Shown: one piece after another, positions 19,292-30,117 of the stretch | Layout of the letters: every line of letters starts with the position of its first letter | Numbering within the stretch: the first letter of the stretch is position 1 | NCBI GenBank assembly: GCA_030710605.1 | Contig: CP092872.1 | Span: 9,582,509-9,646,508, forward strand | Source of the DNA: Cordylochernes scorpioides | Taxonomy: Eukaryota; Arthropoda; Arachnida; Pseudoscorpiones; Chernetidae | Length of the DNA stretch: 64,000 nucleotides | Direction of reading: 5' to 3' | Made by a program: the position numbers and the translations under genes | Notes under the pieces: generated by a model | Told to the model about the DNA's origin: nothing | Databases searched by the model: none | Seen by the model: the letters and a program-made list of their open reading frames with translations, nothing else

Positions 19292-19383
19292 TTCTAGAAG
19301 GTCTTGAACTTTGTCAGAGTTGATGTAGTTGGGCCTCCATTTGAAGTGAGACCTGGGTTTCTTCAACTTCCCACCCAGGATAC
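19292..19383 (-). CDS. PAS gene exon A (upstream linker)
   Basis: Acceptor TGTTGGCAG and donor GTAAGT bracket 92 bases reading GGKLKKPRSHFKWRPNYINS then DKVQDLLE. It ends in phase 0 and joins exon B1. The basic KLKKPR stretch may be a nuclear signal. It lies between the expected bHLH and PAS-A. The sequence just upstream (19384-19460) is also open but has no clear border. Confidence 0.7.
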
Positions 19384-19504
19384 CTGCCAACAGACATGTA
19401 ATCTTGCAGGGAGCTGCTGCTGATGGTGACTTAAGAGAAGCTGGGGATTGTTGGAAGGAGGTTAGCACATATCTAGACCCCTGATTTCAAATACTAGTGA
19501 CACT

Positions 19505-19715
19505 AGTCATTTATTTTGCTCATCTCTAGTACATGTGGTACAGGTGGTGGTGGGTAGTTAGCGACTGCTTTTACTGTAAGTGCACCATATGTCTACACAT
19601 GTGAAAAGCAGTTCGACTTTGCACTCACAATGTGCCAGAGCACTGTTTGGTTACTTGCACTCACTGGTGGGGTTGGACTTTTGCAAGAAATCAGGGGCCA
19701 TTGGAGCATAAAACA
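19505..19715 (-). mobile_element. SINE family 1, truncated
   Basis: The minus-strand body and tail (CTCATCTCTAGTACATGTGG through GTTGGACTTTTGCAAG) lack the tRNA head. It lies upstream of exon A. Confidence 0.7.
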
Positions 19716-19734
19716 GTCATGTTGACATCTAGTC

Positions 19735-20030
19735 ATGAAATGCTAATGCTACACATGACTGGTACAGAGCAGGAAGGACAAGTCCCGATTCTGTCCTCCC
19801 AAGAGAACAACAGTCTTTGATTTCCAGACTTAAGTCTGGTCATCTACAGACAATGACTTTCCAGAATGGATGCAAGGTTTTCCCACTATGTAACCCCAAA
19901 CCACAACATCATTGACTGTATAGACTCATCCATTGATGAGCTCTACTTATCCCCTGCAGACACCATCAGCAAACTCTACAAGCTTGATACCCTGATATGA
20001 TTGAGCGGAGATAAGAAAGAAGAAGACTGG
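19735..20030 (+). mobile_element. J1 LINE 3' end, internally deleted
   Basis: ACATGACTGGTACAGAGC, CTTAAGTCTGGTCATC, then a deletion across the Cys/His segment, and the GAGATAAGAAAGAAGAAG tail. Confidence 0.75.
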
Positions 20031-20243
20031 TAACAGTTCAGTCAATAGATTATAGTGGCCTTTTTTCTAGAAATTTACACTCATGGACAAAACTTAAGGA
20101 AGTTGTACCTTTTAGCATGTATATCAGTATTTATACAAAAACTCTGAAAGATATTACAGTGACCTTTATTGAAGACACATGAGATAACCAAATGTGAAAA
20201 AAATTACCTCATCTTATTCTTCTTCAAAAAAAAAAACAACAAC

Positions 20244-20343
20244 NNNNNNNNNNNNNNNNNNNNNNNNNNNNNNNNNNNNNNNNNNNNNNNNNNNNNNNNN
20301 NNNNNNNNNNNNNNNNNNNNNNNNNNNNNNNNNNNNNNNNNNN
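20244..20343. other. Assembly gap, 100 N
   Basis: Exactly 100 N, a common default for a scaffold gap of unknown size. The base after it is the first base of arm 2, and the sequence before it has no inverted counterpart. The two sides are therefore separate contigs. Confidence 0.97.
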
Positions 20344-20770
20344 CCCCTTGTGTAAAGATTATACAAATTCCATGAGTTTATGCTCCTCAAGCTGTTTGAT
20401 GATAAGTACTGGCCTCTCCCAAAGGTCCTGTTTAGTGCATCTAATGCAATCCTAAATGTGTTGTTGTTTCTTATCCCCTTGTGTAAAGATTACACGAATT
20501 CCATGAGTTCATGCTCCTCAAGCTGTTTTATGATAAGCAGCTGCCTCTCCCAAAGGTCCTGTTTAGTGCATCTAATGCAATCCTAAATGTGTTGTTGTTT
20601 CTTATCCTCTTGTGTAAAGATTACACGAATTCCATGAGTTCATGCTCCTCAAGCTGTTTTATGATAAGTACCAGCCTCTCCCAAAGGTGCTGTTTAGCGT
20701 ATCTAATGAAGCCAATATGTTCTGGAACTGCAGGTGCCAAGCTACATTTTGGGAAGTGGGGTAGATCTTT
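20344..20770 (-). mobile_element. Three J2 LINE tails in a row
   Basis: The CCCCTTGTGTAAAGATTA to CAAAGGTCCTG unit repeats three times with a period near 130. This is the reversed counterpart of 14580-14808 with one extra copy. Confidence 0.75.
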
Positions 20771-20837
20771 AAACAAGATAACAGATAAGGAAAATAGTTT
20801 TTTAAGTCAACTTGAAATATTCTTCTTAGATTGATAA

Positions 20838-21020
20838 GGCACAATTTGGATTATAGATTATAAAACAAGGTAATAAGACCAAATCCAAATAAATAAATAG
20901 TGTGTGACGTTACGGTAATTATCAATTCTATCAGTTTTACAAGATGGTAACAACGCTGTTACCGAAACGTCACACACTATTTATTTATTTGGATTTGGTC
21001 TTATTACCTTATTTTATTCT
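20838..21020. mobile_element. N1 inverted-repeat element
   Basis: About 50-bp inverted ends (AATAAGACCAAATCCAAATA and complement) enclose GATGGTAACAACGCTGTTAC then CGAAACGTCACAC. It splits the J2 copy of arm 2 and has no counterpart in arm 1, so it is arm-specific. Confidence 0.75.
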
Positions 21021-21029
21021 TATTAGAAT

Positions 21030-21200
21030 TTAAAAAAAAAAAAAAAATCTACTTTTAATTCTTAGAAGAATATTTCAAGTTGGGGTAGGTCTTATTATTT
21101 TCTATCTTCATCGGTTTGAGAGGGTCTGTTCTAAATCTTGTTAGCGTTGTTTGATGCTGTCTGAGGTTCAGAGCTCCTCCTGGGTCCACTCAACTATGCT
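21030..21200 (-). mobile_element. J2 LINE, remainder after N1 insertion
   Basis: CTAAATCTTGTTAGCGTTGT and GCTCCTCCTGGGTCCACTC match 14380-14440 reversed. The TTCTTAGA...TATTTCAAGTTG sequence recurs on both sides of the N1 element. Confidence 0.7.
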
Positions 21201-21557
21201 AGCTGTATTTAGGTGGGATCCTCCAGTTCTTATTTTATTTTTGTTTTGGCTACTCTCTCTATCTCTTTAAAAGTAAGTTTATTATTCCGTTGGCTCCCTT
21301 TCTTTAACTCCCTACTGTTGGTATACTGAGTCTGATGACCATCCTACTGCTATAAGGATCATGATGTCCAATATAACTACAACAATTTAAGACCTTTTTA
21401 TAGAATTATATGAGGTACATCTATCTACTAATGGTGTTAGGTCACTGCTTATCATCAAACAGCTCAATGAGCATGGACTCATGGATTTGGGGTAATATTT
21501 TCTCAAGGGGACAAGAAACAACATCTACTAATGGTGTTGTTGTTTCTTATCTCCTTG
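21201..21557. other. Arm 2 copy of intron sequence
   Basis: Reverse complement of 14030-14360, with an additional J2 tail near 21435-21520. No gene. Confidence 0.5.
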
Positions 21558-21820
21558 TACAAGGATTACATCTTCTTCTTTCTTATCTCCACTCAATCAC
21601 ACTAAGGTATTAAGCTTGTAAAGCTTGAGATTTTTTATGGTGTCTGCCGGTGAAGAATAGAGCTCATTGATGGATGAGTCAATACAGTCAATAATATGTC
21701 TTGAGGTTGCAAGCTGAGAATTACACTTAGTACATAGTGGGAAAACCCTGCAACCATTCTGGAAAGTCATTGTCCGTAGATGACCAGACTTAAGTCTGGA
21801 AATCAAAGACTGTTTACCCA
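21558..21820 (-). mobile_element. J1 LINE 3' end, arm 2 copy
   Basis: Reverse-oriented counterpart of 13741-13992, with the CTKCNSQLATSRHIIDCI segment and tail. Confidence 0.8.
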
Positions 21821-21824
21821 AGGA

Positions 21825-22050
21825 TTACATAAATTCCATGAGTTCATGCTCCTCAAGCTTTTTTATGATAAGCAGCAGTCTTTCCCAAAGTGTCCTGTTT
21901 AGTGCATCTAATACAAGTCTAAATATGTTCTGGAGCTGATCTACTAAGGGTAGATTAAACTGGCGAAACTGCTGGGAGGAAGTGTTCCCACTGATGAGTG
22001 AGGCTCTCCCAATATTGGTATACAGCTCAGTAGGTAATGGTGTCATTTCC
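21825..22050 (-). mobile_element. J2 LINE 3' end, arm 2 copy
   Basis: Counterpart of 13540-13740, ending HELMEFM. Confidence 0.65.
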
Positions 22051-22120
22051 AAGACTTTTTTTTTTTTTTTTTTTGCCCTAAATAATTTCCAATATATCAA
22101 TCAAGCTTGTGTGTCGCCAG

Positions 22121-22256
22121 ATCTCCTCCTGCTGAAATCCTTCATCCGCCTTGTCCATTCCAGTCCATACACCGAGCTCACACTCTCTGATGCCATTGAG
22201 GATGAGTACACTACCCGCCACAACATCGACGGAACCATCATCTTTGCTGATCACAG
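22121..22256 (+). CDS. PAS gene exon D, arm 2 copy
   Basis: Same length, borders (GTCGCCAG, GTAGCT) and reading frame as 13316-13451, with only a few substitutions. It encodes the PAS-B start with TRHNIDGTIIFADHR. No exons A to C exist on this strand, so this copy is a 5'-truncated partial gene or a haplotype fragment. Confidence 0.85.
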
Positions 22257-22502
22257 GTAGCTACAGTGATTTCTGGAACTCTGTCGGAGATTGTACTGCA
22301 ATGTTGTTGTTGTTCCTTTCCCCTTGTACAAAGATTACACAAATTCCATGAGTCCATGCTCCTTTAGCTGTTTAACGATAGGCAGAGGCCTCTCCCAAAG
22401 GTCTTTTTTAGTGTATCTAATGCAAGCCAATTATTTGGATTTGGTCTTATTACCCTGTGTTTACCTATAAGGTGTTTAAATGTATATATATATATATATA
22501 TA

Positions 22503-22844
22503 TTGTGGACCCTCGGTTTGCGAGCATAATCCGTTCCAGAGCCATGCTCGTACTCCAAAACGCTCGTAGTGCGAAACTAATTTCTTATTTTTAATAATTG
22601 AAACTCGGCCAATTCTTCTTGCTACGAACAATTGCACAGTTTCCCACATTTTACATATTTCCCCGAATCTGATCTGAAGGGAGGGATCCCAGTGAATTTT
22701 CATCCATCACGATTACGGGCAACCATCACGAGTTGCTCCTAATGCGAAATTTCACTTGTAATCCGAGGTAAAATTTTTCAAAAAATTTTGCTCGTACTGC
22801 AAAAAGCTCGTACTCCAAGGTGCTCGTAAGCCGAGGGTCCACTG
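22503..22844. mobile_element. Arm 2-specific MITE with GTGGACCCTCGG ends
   Basis: Left end TGTGGACCCTCGGTTTGCGA and right end GTAAGCCGAGGGTCCACTG are inverted relatives. GCTCGTA motifs repeat inside. It lies beside a (TA)n run in intron D-E. The corresponding place in arm 1 (near 13090) lacks it. Ends resemble Tigger/Zombi-type pogo elements; this is by memory of motif style only. Confidence 0.8.
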
Positions 22845-22983
22845 TATATTTTTTTTATGTTTCATTTATCAGATGTTTTGAAAAAAAAAGGATTTCTTTT
22901 GTAAGTGTATTTTCTGTAGATGTTTTGTTCTCTCTCTCCTAGAATACCAAAATTTGCGCTATATTGTTGCCTGTCCTGCGCAG

Positions 22984-23090
22984 ACTTTCCACCATCACAG
23001 GCCACCTGCCCTACGAAGTGACAAAATTCTCCGCGTACAACTACATCTTGCCAGAAGACAGACCCGTGGCCCTCTTCGCACATAAACAGA
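22984..23090 (+). CDS. PAS gene exon E, arm 2 copy
   Basis: Matches 12805-12911 in length, frame and splice borders, with the GHLPYEVTKFSAYNYILPED segment. Confidence 0.85.
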
Positions 23091-23479
23091 GTGAGTTGGT
23101 TTCCCTCCCATCTTCTATTCCCGGGGATATGGGCCCTAAAACTGGTGTACACCCTCCTTAATCCAAGATGGTCAATCCTTAGTTTCCATAGGGTGTTGTA
23201 ATTATACCTCTTGTTGCTTGGTCCAAAATTATATTGTCATGTTCAAAAAAAAAAAAAGTCACTAGTAGAGGTAATTATAAAGGAACTTTATTAACACCGA
23301 ATGGTATACCTCTAAATTTGTAGATATACACATTTATATAGCAATGACAATTCAAGCCAACCTATGCAAATCTAGTAAAAGCTAAAACATTTTTTTTATT
23401 ATCCCTAGTACACGTGGTACGGACCATATTAATCATGGTATGTAATGTGATAAACTCTACAATGTGTGTGTGTGTGCAG

Positions 23480-23633
23480 TGTTCACCAGCAGCACAGGTA
23501 CAGGTATGATTGTGTACCGACTGAGGACCCAGAACAACAGCAAGGTGTACCTGAAGAGTATGGGCTACCTCCAGTACAGCAGTAGGTCTGCGGACAAGGT
23601 GGACCACTTCCTGTGCATCAACAAGCTGCTCAT
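23480..23633 (+). CDS. PAS gene exon F, arm 2 copy
   Basis: Matches 12261-12414. It is preceded by a (TG)n tract and the acceptor TGTGCAG; the donor is GTGGGT. It closes PAS-B with FLCINKLL. Confidence 0.85.
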
Positions 23634-23696
23634 GTGGGTAGTCAGACTCCACCATCAACTCCCCCCGGTGGCTCACAGCCTGGGTGTGTGATGCAG

Positions 23697-24283
23697 GGAT
23701 GAGGAGGGAGAGAAGGAGCTCAAGAAGTTCCAGGACAAGTACACCCCCCACATTAACGCAGCCTCCCTCACCTCCCTCTTCGACTCTTTCAAGAACATCC
23801 AGAACCTGGAGTTTGAGTCCATCATGACATCCTTCCAGACTCAGCCCTCCAAGAAGGCCAGGTTTGAGGAGGCATCCTCAGTGGACCAGACTTCCAATGA
23901 CAGCCAGGCCCCCAAGGAGCTGGGGGTGTTTGTGGACAACACTCTGTGTGGCCTGCCTCGGATGGCCCTGCCACAGAGCATGAGCCCCTTGTCGGAGTGC
24001 GGCTCCAACCTGGCTTTCACCCCTCCCAGTTTCTCCAACGACATCTCGGACACGGATGAGCTTATGGAAATCTCCATTGACCCCATGTCCTTTGTCAAGA
24101 ACGAGTCTCTGCTCACATCCCCTCCCTCTGCCAACAAATCTGATCTAGTCTCCAGCTTCTCCGTTCCCCTCCTTCCAGGGCCAGATCTCAGTGTGCCGTT
24201 GTCCTTCTCCTCCCAGGACTGGTGTGTGGCCACCCTCCAGAACAACCAGCCTGCCGGACCTCAGGAGACTCCTCCAGCACCTG
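23697..24283 (+). CDS. PAS gene exon G, arm 2 copy
   Basis: 587 bases, as in arm 1, with intact frame; one amino-acid difference (SANKSD against SADKSD) was noticed. The downstream intron lacks the large 73-bp array. Confidence 0.85.
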
Positions 24284-24466
24284 GTGAGTCTCGCCTACTT
24301 CTCTCCCATTGGGAGGGCCTTTCCATCCTATTTACATACTTCCTTTCCATCCTTTTTACATACTTTCCATTGCGATGGATTGTATACTTTCTTTTCTCAT
24401 TGGGAGGGAGGGACTTTCCATCCTATTTCCCATGTTCTTTCCATTGCACAGGATTACATACTTTCT

Positions 24467-24492
24467 TGAGATAAGAAAGAAGAAGAAGACAT
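24467..24492 (+). mobile_element. Tail-only LINE microinsertion with target duplication
   Basis: GAGATAAGAAAGAAGAAGAA is inserted between two copies of CATACTTTCTT. Arm 1 has one uninterrupted target near 11430. Only about 20 bases of the J1/J3 tail were integrated. Confidence 0.8.
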
Positions 24493-24499
24493 ACTTTCT

Positions 24500-24665
24500 T
24501 TTCCCGTTTGGAGAGAACTTCCATTCTATTGACATACCTCCTTTCCATTGAAAGGCATTGTATATTTTCTTTTCGCATTGTGAGAGACTTTCCATCCTAT
24601 ATTTACATACTTCCTTCCTATTGGAAGGGATTGCATACTTTCCATCCTATTTACATACTTGTGGC
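24500..24665. repeat. Residual 73-bp satellite relatives in arm 2
   Basis: One unit-like stretch (CTTTCCATTGAAAGGCATTG, TATATTTTCTTTTC) and degraded neighbours stand where arm 1 has about 19 units. Confidence 0.7.
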
Positions 24666-24956
24666 ATCAGGATAGGGAGAAGTGAGCGCAGTGAAGAGAA
24701 GAAAACAAGGACACCATGTTAAATTAAAAAAGGAACTAATCATGTTATGCATTCCAGGCTGTTTGTTCTTATTGATGTTGCGCAGGATTTACCATATAGG
24801 CATTTTTTTAGCCTAAGTATATATTCACCTGGATGTTTCTTTCTGGTTGGTTGGATCTGTGTCCTTTGCTTGGTTGTTGCCTTTAATCTGTATTTCATCT
24901 TTTGTTTGTATCATCATGTTTACTTTAGAATGTTAATGTGGTGGTTTCTAAAGTCC

Positions 24957-25325
24957 TTCTTATTCTTTCTTATCTCCACTCAATCATATTAGGGTATCAA
25001 GTTGTGACCCTTGATGGTGTCTGTTTGACAACCATCATGACTGGGTGAAGTAGAATGCGTCTGCCTTTGTCATTAAGACTGGGAGCACTACTCAGTGGCA
25101 GGCCGACTTAACTCTAACAGAAATGTCTGCCTCTGACATGAGGAACAGACACCATGTGCAGTTGCTCCTAACATGGAGTACAAACGCTGCTCATCCTGTA
25201 TCCCTGGATCAGGAGCCCTTACAGGGTACTATCAACCGGGCCAGCTGAGCCCAGGTTTTTGCGAGCTTGTTACTGCTCCCCTCCTCCTTTTTCATCCGGG
25301 CTTGGGACCGGCAAAGGCGGAGTTT
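24957..25325 (-). mobile_element. J3 SINE-like element, arm 2 copy
   Basis: Counterpart of 9182-9548, with tail at 24957 and the family start at 25325. Confidence 0.8.
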
Positions 25326-25874
25326 GTAAGTTGAAAAGTATTTGGTCTCAGTGGTCATAGGAAAAGTTCCAAGAAAACCTGGCTCAGGTAGGGTAGCAAC
25401 AAAGAGAGAGGGGATAGGAGGATTCAAAGGATGGTTGTGTAGCAGACAAGACAACAACTATACCAATGATTCAAGCAGCTCTATATGTGCAGAATGAACC
25501 ATCTCTGAACACCATTAATAACTGTCTTATCGAAGCAGAACTCCATAGCCGCCGGCCTTTTATTAAGAATTCCACTCTCTGCCAGACACAGAAGTGACAG
25601 GTTCAGCTGGTATGAAGAGAGATGTCTTTGGGCTCAAGAATGGCATTTTATCATTTTTTCTGATGAATTTAAAATCTTTTTGGGGGTTCATGACTGTAGG
25701 ATACATGTTAGACATAGGCCCCAAGAAAGATCCTATCAAGATCCCATTGTGCTTTAATGCTTCTATTTCTTATATATAGATGTTATGGCCTTATAATTAC
25801 CATTATATAACTCACCAATTTATAAAAAAATTGTATAGGTATTTATAGATGAGGTAATTATTTTGTGGCCAGTG

Positions 25875-26197
25875 TATTATCCTGTTGTTGTTGTTGTTTC
25901 TTATTCCCTTGTGTAAAGATTACACGAATTCCATGAGTTCATGCTCTTTGAGCTGTTTTATGATGAGCAGCGGCCTCTCTCAAAGGTCCTGTTTAGTGCA
26001 TCTAATGCAAGCCAAAATGTGTTCTGGTGCTGCAGGTTCCAAACTACATTTTGGGCAAGTGTAATAGATTTTGTTATTATTTCTATCTTCAATGGCTTGA
26101 GATGGCCTGTTCTAAATCTTGTTAGTGTTGTTTGATGCTGTCTATTTCTGATGTTTAGAGCTCCTCCTGGGTTCACTCCACTTTACCAACTGAGTGT
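25875..26197 (-). mobile_element. J2 LINE 3' end with the empty target site
   Basis: Counterpart of 8304-8622. At 26182-26197 it carries one copy of the 16-mer that is duplicated around the 641-bp insertion in arm 1. Confidence 0.8.
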
Positions 26198-26511
26198 ATT
26201 ATCCTAGATGCAACCAGTGACAAATAATAAACAAAATAACACTTATATCAATGGTACTCCTTCTATAGACTAATAAACCAACCTTGCTTGTCCTGTGGAA
26301 GTCCTACTGAGACTGTAAAGTAACCAAGTGTGGTAACTTGTAAGTGTGGAATTATAGAAACCTCACCCTAGATGCACCCACTGTAGACGCCTTCCTGTAC
26401 TGTAGCAGCATTCTGTAGCTTCTTTGCTTTAACTTAGATTTTTTTTCTCTTCTTTTTGCTTTTAGAAATGGTTAAAGAGCGCCTAGCACAACACCCTGTA
26501 GATGTTATGTA

Positions 26512-27042
26512 CTTTCCTAGTACATTGATGACATGCTGGATTTTGTAGATATCTTGCTTGTTTAGGCCACAGCAGGATGTGCTCTAGGGATCCCTTACAA
26601 GCCAGACATTTTGTGCAGAAGTCTTCTTCTTTCTTATCTCCACACTAGTAGGTGAAGTAGAATGCGTCTGCCTTTGTCATTAAGACTGGGAGCACTACTT
26701 TTGTCTGAAGATGGTAACAACGCTGTTACCGAAACGTCACACACTATTTATTTATTTGGTCTTATTACCTTGTGTTTATAATCTACAATCCAAATTGTGC
26801 CTCATCAATTCTAATCCATCAGTTTATTGCTTAAACCAACTTGCGCAGACCATGCTTTCCTAGTACATTGATGACATGCTGGATTTTGTAGATATCTTGC
26901 TTGTTTAGGCCACAGCAGGATGTGCTCTAGGGATCCCTTACAAGCCAGACATTTTGTGCAGAAGTCTTCTTCTTTCTTATCTCCACACTAGTAGGTGAAG
27001 TAGAATGCGTCTGCCTTTGTCATTAAGACTGGGAGCACTACT
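26512..27042. repeat. Arm 2-specific direct duplication (188 bp) around an N1 element
   Basis: CTTTCCTAGTACATTGATG to GGGAGCACTACT occurs at 26512-26699 and again at 26855-27042. Between them lies an N1 end (26700-26800). Arm 1 has a single copy near 7030-7220. Confidence 0.8.
26700..26800 (+). mobile_element. N1 element end with intact hammerhead-like core
   Basis: CTGAAGA at 26705, the hairpin GGTAACAACGCTGTTACC and GAAACGTC at 26731. The ACACACTATTTATTTATTTGG tail of the family follows. The extra U before stem II is present. Confidence 0.55.
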
Positions 27043-27280
27043 CAGTGGCAGTCATACTAAGCTCCAAAAGAAATGGCCGCCTCTGACATGAGGAACAGAC
27101 GCCATATGCAGCCGCTCCTAACATGGAGTACAAACGCTGCTCATCCTGTATCCCTGGATTAGGAGCCCTTACAGTGTACTATCAGCCGGGCCAGCTGAGC
27201 CCAGGTTTTTTAGTGAGGTTGTTACTGCTCCCCCTCCTCTTTTTTCATCTGGGCTTGGGACAGGCAAAGGCAGAGTTTTG
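26985..27280 (-). mobile_element. J3 SINE-like element, arm 2 copy
   Basis: Counterpart of 6835-7110 with a slightly different internal deletion; the family start is near 27275. Confidence 0.75.
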
Positions 27281-27679
27281 TGCAGAAGTAAAGGATTGTA
27301 CTATGGATACTGTAACAACAACAGCATGGGATGCCCAATTCTCATGTGTTGTTGGGGACCAAGTTGTAAGAAAATGTTTCTTGAGAGTAAAAAAGAATTT
27401 CCATCCAGGGCAAAGTTGCAAGAAACAAGAATTTACAAGACACTCTCTTTCCTGTGTGAATGGAATTTTTTTCTCTTAAGGGATTAATATTTTTGAAATG
27501 TCTCTTGCTACATGTTGTTGTCTTGGGTAAAATTTTGTCTCAAGTTCAATGAGAGCAACTTCAGCAACAGAGTATAAAAATGCCTAATAGATATTCTACT
27601 AAAACAGAAAATTAGTTTCTAATAATACAAATATTTATATTATATATAGGTTATATTTCTCTATATGTTATTCCTATTA

Positions 27680-27865
27680 TATGAACCTCCATGAAAGGAC
27701 ATTCCTGCTAGAGGACTCCTCTCTACAAAGGACAGTTTTCATTGCCAACATATTATCATTTTTATTATTTAGCAACTCTCCGATTAGCGGACACCTTTCT
27801 CTAAAGGACACTTTGGCTCAGCAACTAGGTGTTGTCCTTTACAGAGAGGTTCTACAGTTCTAAGT
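27680..27865. mobile_element. CAGTAGAACCTC-type MITE, arm 2 copy
   Basis: GAACCTCCATGAAAGGACA and CAGAGAGGTTCTACAG ends. Counterpart of 6031-6208. Confidence 0.65.
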
Positions 27866-28089
27866 GTCCTATTTTTTTAAGGTGGACAGGTAAAAACTGA
27901 GGGCCATTCAAAATTCACCCCCTAGTCCGTTGGACTAGCAGTTGAGAATTCTTGACCTAGAGCACTTCCTCCTGGAGTTTGGAGGGTGTGTGTGTGACCT
28001 CTTTGGAGCATTGGGAGGAGCTTGGCCTAATGAAGGTGGACAGGGAAAGGTGTCCTCTTACCGGAGAGTTGCAAAATAGCCAAAATGGT

Positions 28090-28432
28090 CTTCTTCTTTC
28101 TTATCTCCAATCATATTAGGGTGTCAAGCTTGTAAATCTTGACAACCATCATGACTGAGTGAAGTAGAATGTGCCTGCCTTTGTCATTAAGACTGGGAGC
28201 ACTACTCAGTGGCAGGCCGACTTAGCTCCAAAAGAAATGGCCGCCTCTGACATGAGGAACAGACGCCATGTGCAGTCGCTCCTAACATGGAGTACAAACA
28301 CTGCTCATCCTGACCCTGGAGTCCTTACAGGGTACTATCAGCCGGGCCAGCTGAACCCAGGTTTTTTAGTAAGCTTGTTACTGCTCCCCCTCCTCCTTTT
28401 CATCCAGGCTTGAGACCGGCAAAGGCGGAGTT
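28090..28432 (-). mobile_element. J3 SINE-like element with clear ends
   Basis: GCCAAAATGG (first base varies) flanks both sides at 28080-28089 and 28433-28442. Read on the minus strand it begins AACTCCGCCTTTGCCGG and ends in the tail, so both termini are fixed. Confidence 0.85.
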
Positions 28433-28612
28433 GCCAAAATGGTAAGTATGCAAATGAAAATTGCCCTTTATAAAGAGTTTGTACTTTAGCAGGAGTATCC
28501 TCTCATGGAGGTTTTACGGTACTAATTAGATAAATTATCTTCCACTCTGGCAAACATCCATAAAGGATTTTTAAAAAAAAGTTTTGTGTACACAATTGTG
28601 AGATGATCTGTG

Positions 28613-28780
28613 CAGGTCTGGGCTGTCTGGTGTGACATCCATCAAGAAATGTCACCTCCATCCTCCCAAGTCGTCCTCCTGTCTGGCTCCTCTTACTTAA
28701 ACAACGGCAGTAGAAATACCCCACCACCTCCATCCAAGGACAAGCTCAACATCATATTGTTCCCTCATTTATTTTTTTTT
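28613..28780 (+). CDS. Candidate exon, arm 2 copy (low confidence)
   Basis: Counterpart of 5140-5284: after an acceptor-like CTGTGCAG the frame reads PPSSQVVLLSGSSYLNNGSR. Function and exon status are unproven. Confidence 0.22.
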
Positions 28781-28789
28781 CTCTCAAAT

Positions 28790-30117
28790 ATTTTTTTTTT
28801 TCTGTGAAAAAAAAAAAACCACCCCAACAAATATATATATTAGAAAAAAAAAAGATATATTACCTATATTATATATATATAAATATATATTTATGTATAA
28901 ATATCTATATATATTTTTTAAAAAAAGCTATCAGAGAAATTATATTACAATATATATATATATTGAATGTTTTTATTCCTATCTCTATATGGAAAAATAT
29001 ATAGTGAGAGACGGCATGTGTGAGGCCTTACAAAGGGATAATGTAATATCAAGATAAGTTGATGATGGGAAAAAAAAAGGCCGAATGTAAAACGCTGATG
29101 TATTTTTGTATACACTGAGTATACAACAGCTAGGTATCATTGTATTTGTTAGGTTGTTAAAACCGCTGTTACTTCTTCTTCCCCCCCCCCCTTTTTTTTT
29201 TTTTGGTTTATCTTTAAACTCAATATCTTCCATGTTAAAAAAAATATAACCCAACACAACCCCCAAAAACTTAAAAAAAAAAAATTCCAGTCACTTTTTT
29301 TTTTTTTCATTTTCATTGACAAAAAAAAAATCAAAGTTTTTTTTTTTTTTTTGGTTCTTCCCTCCCCAAGTGCAATTTGTTGAAATTTTTTTTTTTTCAT
29401 TTGTATCTTTTTATTTATTATTATTTTTTTCTTAAAAAGAAAAAATATTTTTTGTTAGTCATTGGAATATCAAGTGAAAAAAATATATATATTATTGGCA
29501 ATTTTTTTTTTTCTTGTATGTTTTTTTTTACATATTTTTATATATATATATATATTTTTTTTTAATTAAGGGTCAAAATTTATTGTTATATATTATTTTT
29601 TATTGGAAAAAAAAATTCTCCTTTTTTTTAATGGTTCTCTTTTGAAAATTGTTTTTTTTTAATCTTTTCAATTTTTGGGCGTTATATCTCTTTTAAAAAA
29701 AAAATCTTTATCATATGTACTTTGAAAAAAAAAAATTATATATTTATTTGTTTAAAAAAGATGAAAATGTAAAAAAAAAAAAGATGATATGAATATATAT
29801 ATATGAAGCACACATATTTTTTTTTATTATTTGTTTTTTTTTTTATTAAAAAAAGAAAAAAATGTGCTTGGTTTGTTAATAATTACAAAAAAAAAAGGAC
29901 CAGAATGTACAAGATTTTGTTAATTCATTTCCCCCCTTCCCCACCTTGTTTTTAAATTTGCATATCTCCTAGAAATTGTAAATTGGGTTCATGGAATTTT
30001 TTTTAAGTATAAATATCTTCTTTGATAGCATCTTCTATAATGATTTTTTTTTTTTTTTTTGGTAATTTTCACTCGCAATTCATAACTTCCCTCCTTTCTG
30101 TTTCCACAATCTAATTA
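28790..30117. other. Homopolymer-rich AT DNA, arm 2
   Basis: Mirror of 3771-5139. No gene. Confidence 0.55.

Larger units (their letters stand above)
11611..19383 (-). other. bHLH-PAS regulator gene (Met/NPAS4/dysfusion-like), exons A to G
   Basis: Eight minus-strand exons have AG acceptors, and every donor starts GT. Their lengths of 92, 90, 106, 144, 136, 107, 154 and 587 bases keep one frame throughout, giving about 472 residues. The order is linker, PAS-A, inter-PAS segment, PAS-B with its PAC-like strand, then a Ser/Pro and acidic tail. The family binds DNA as a dimer in the nucleus, and some members (Met) bind juvenile hormones. The closest subfamily by motif is inferred, not searched. 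The bHLH exon should lie upstream, beyond 19383 or in the gap. The 3' end is not identified. Introns are packed with LINE, SINE and satellite DNA. Confidence 0.8.
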
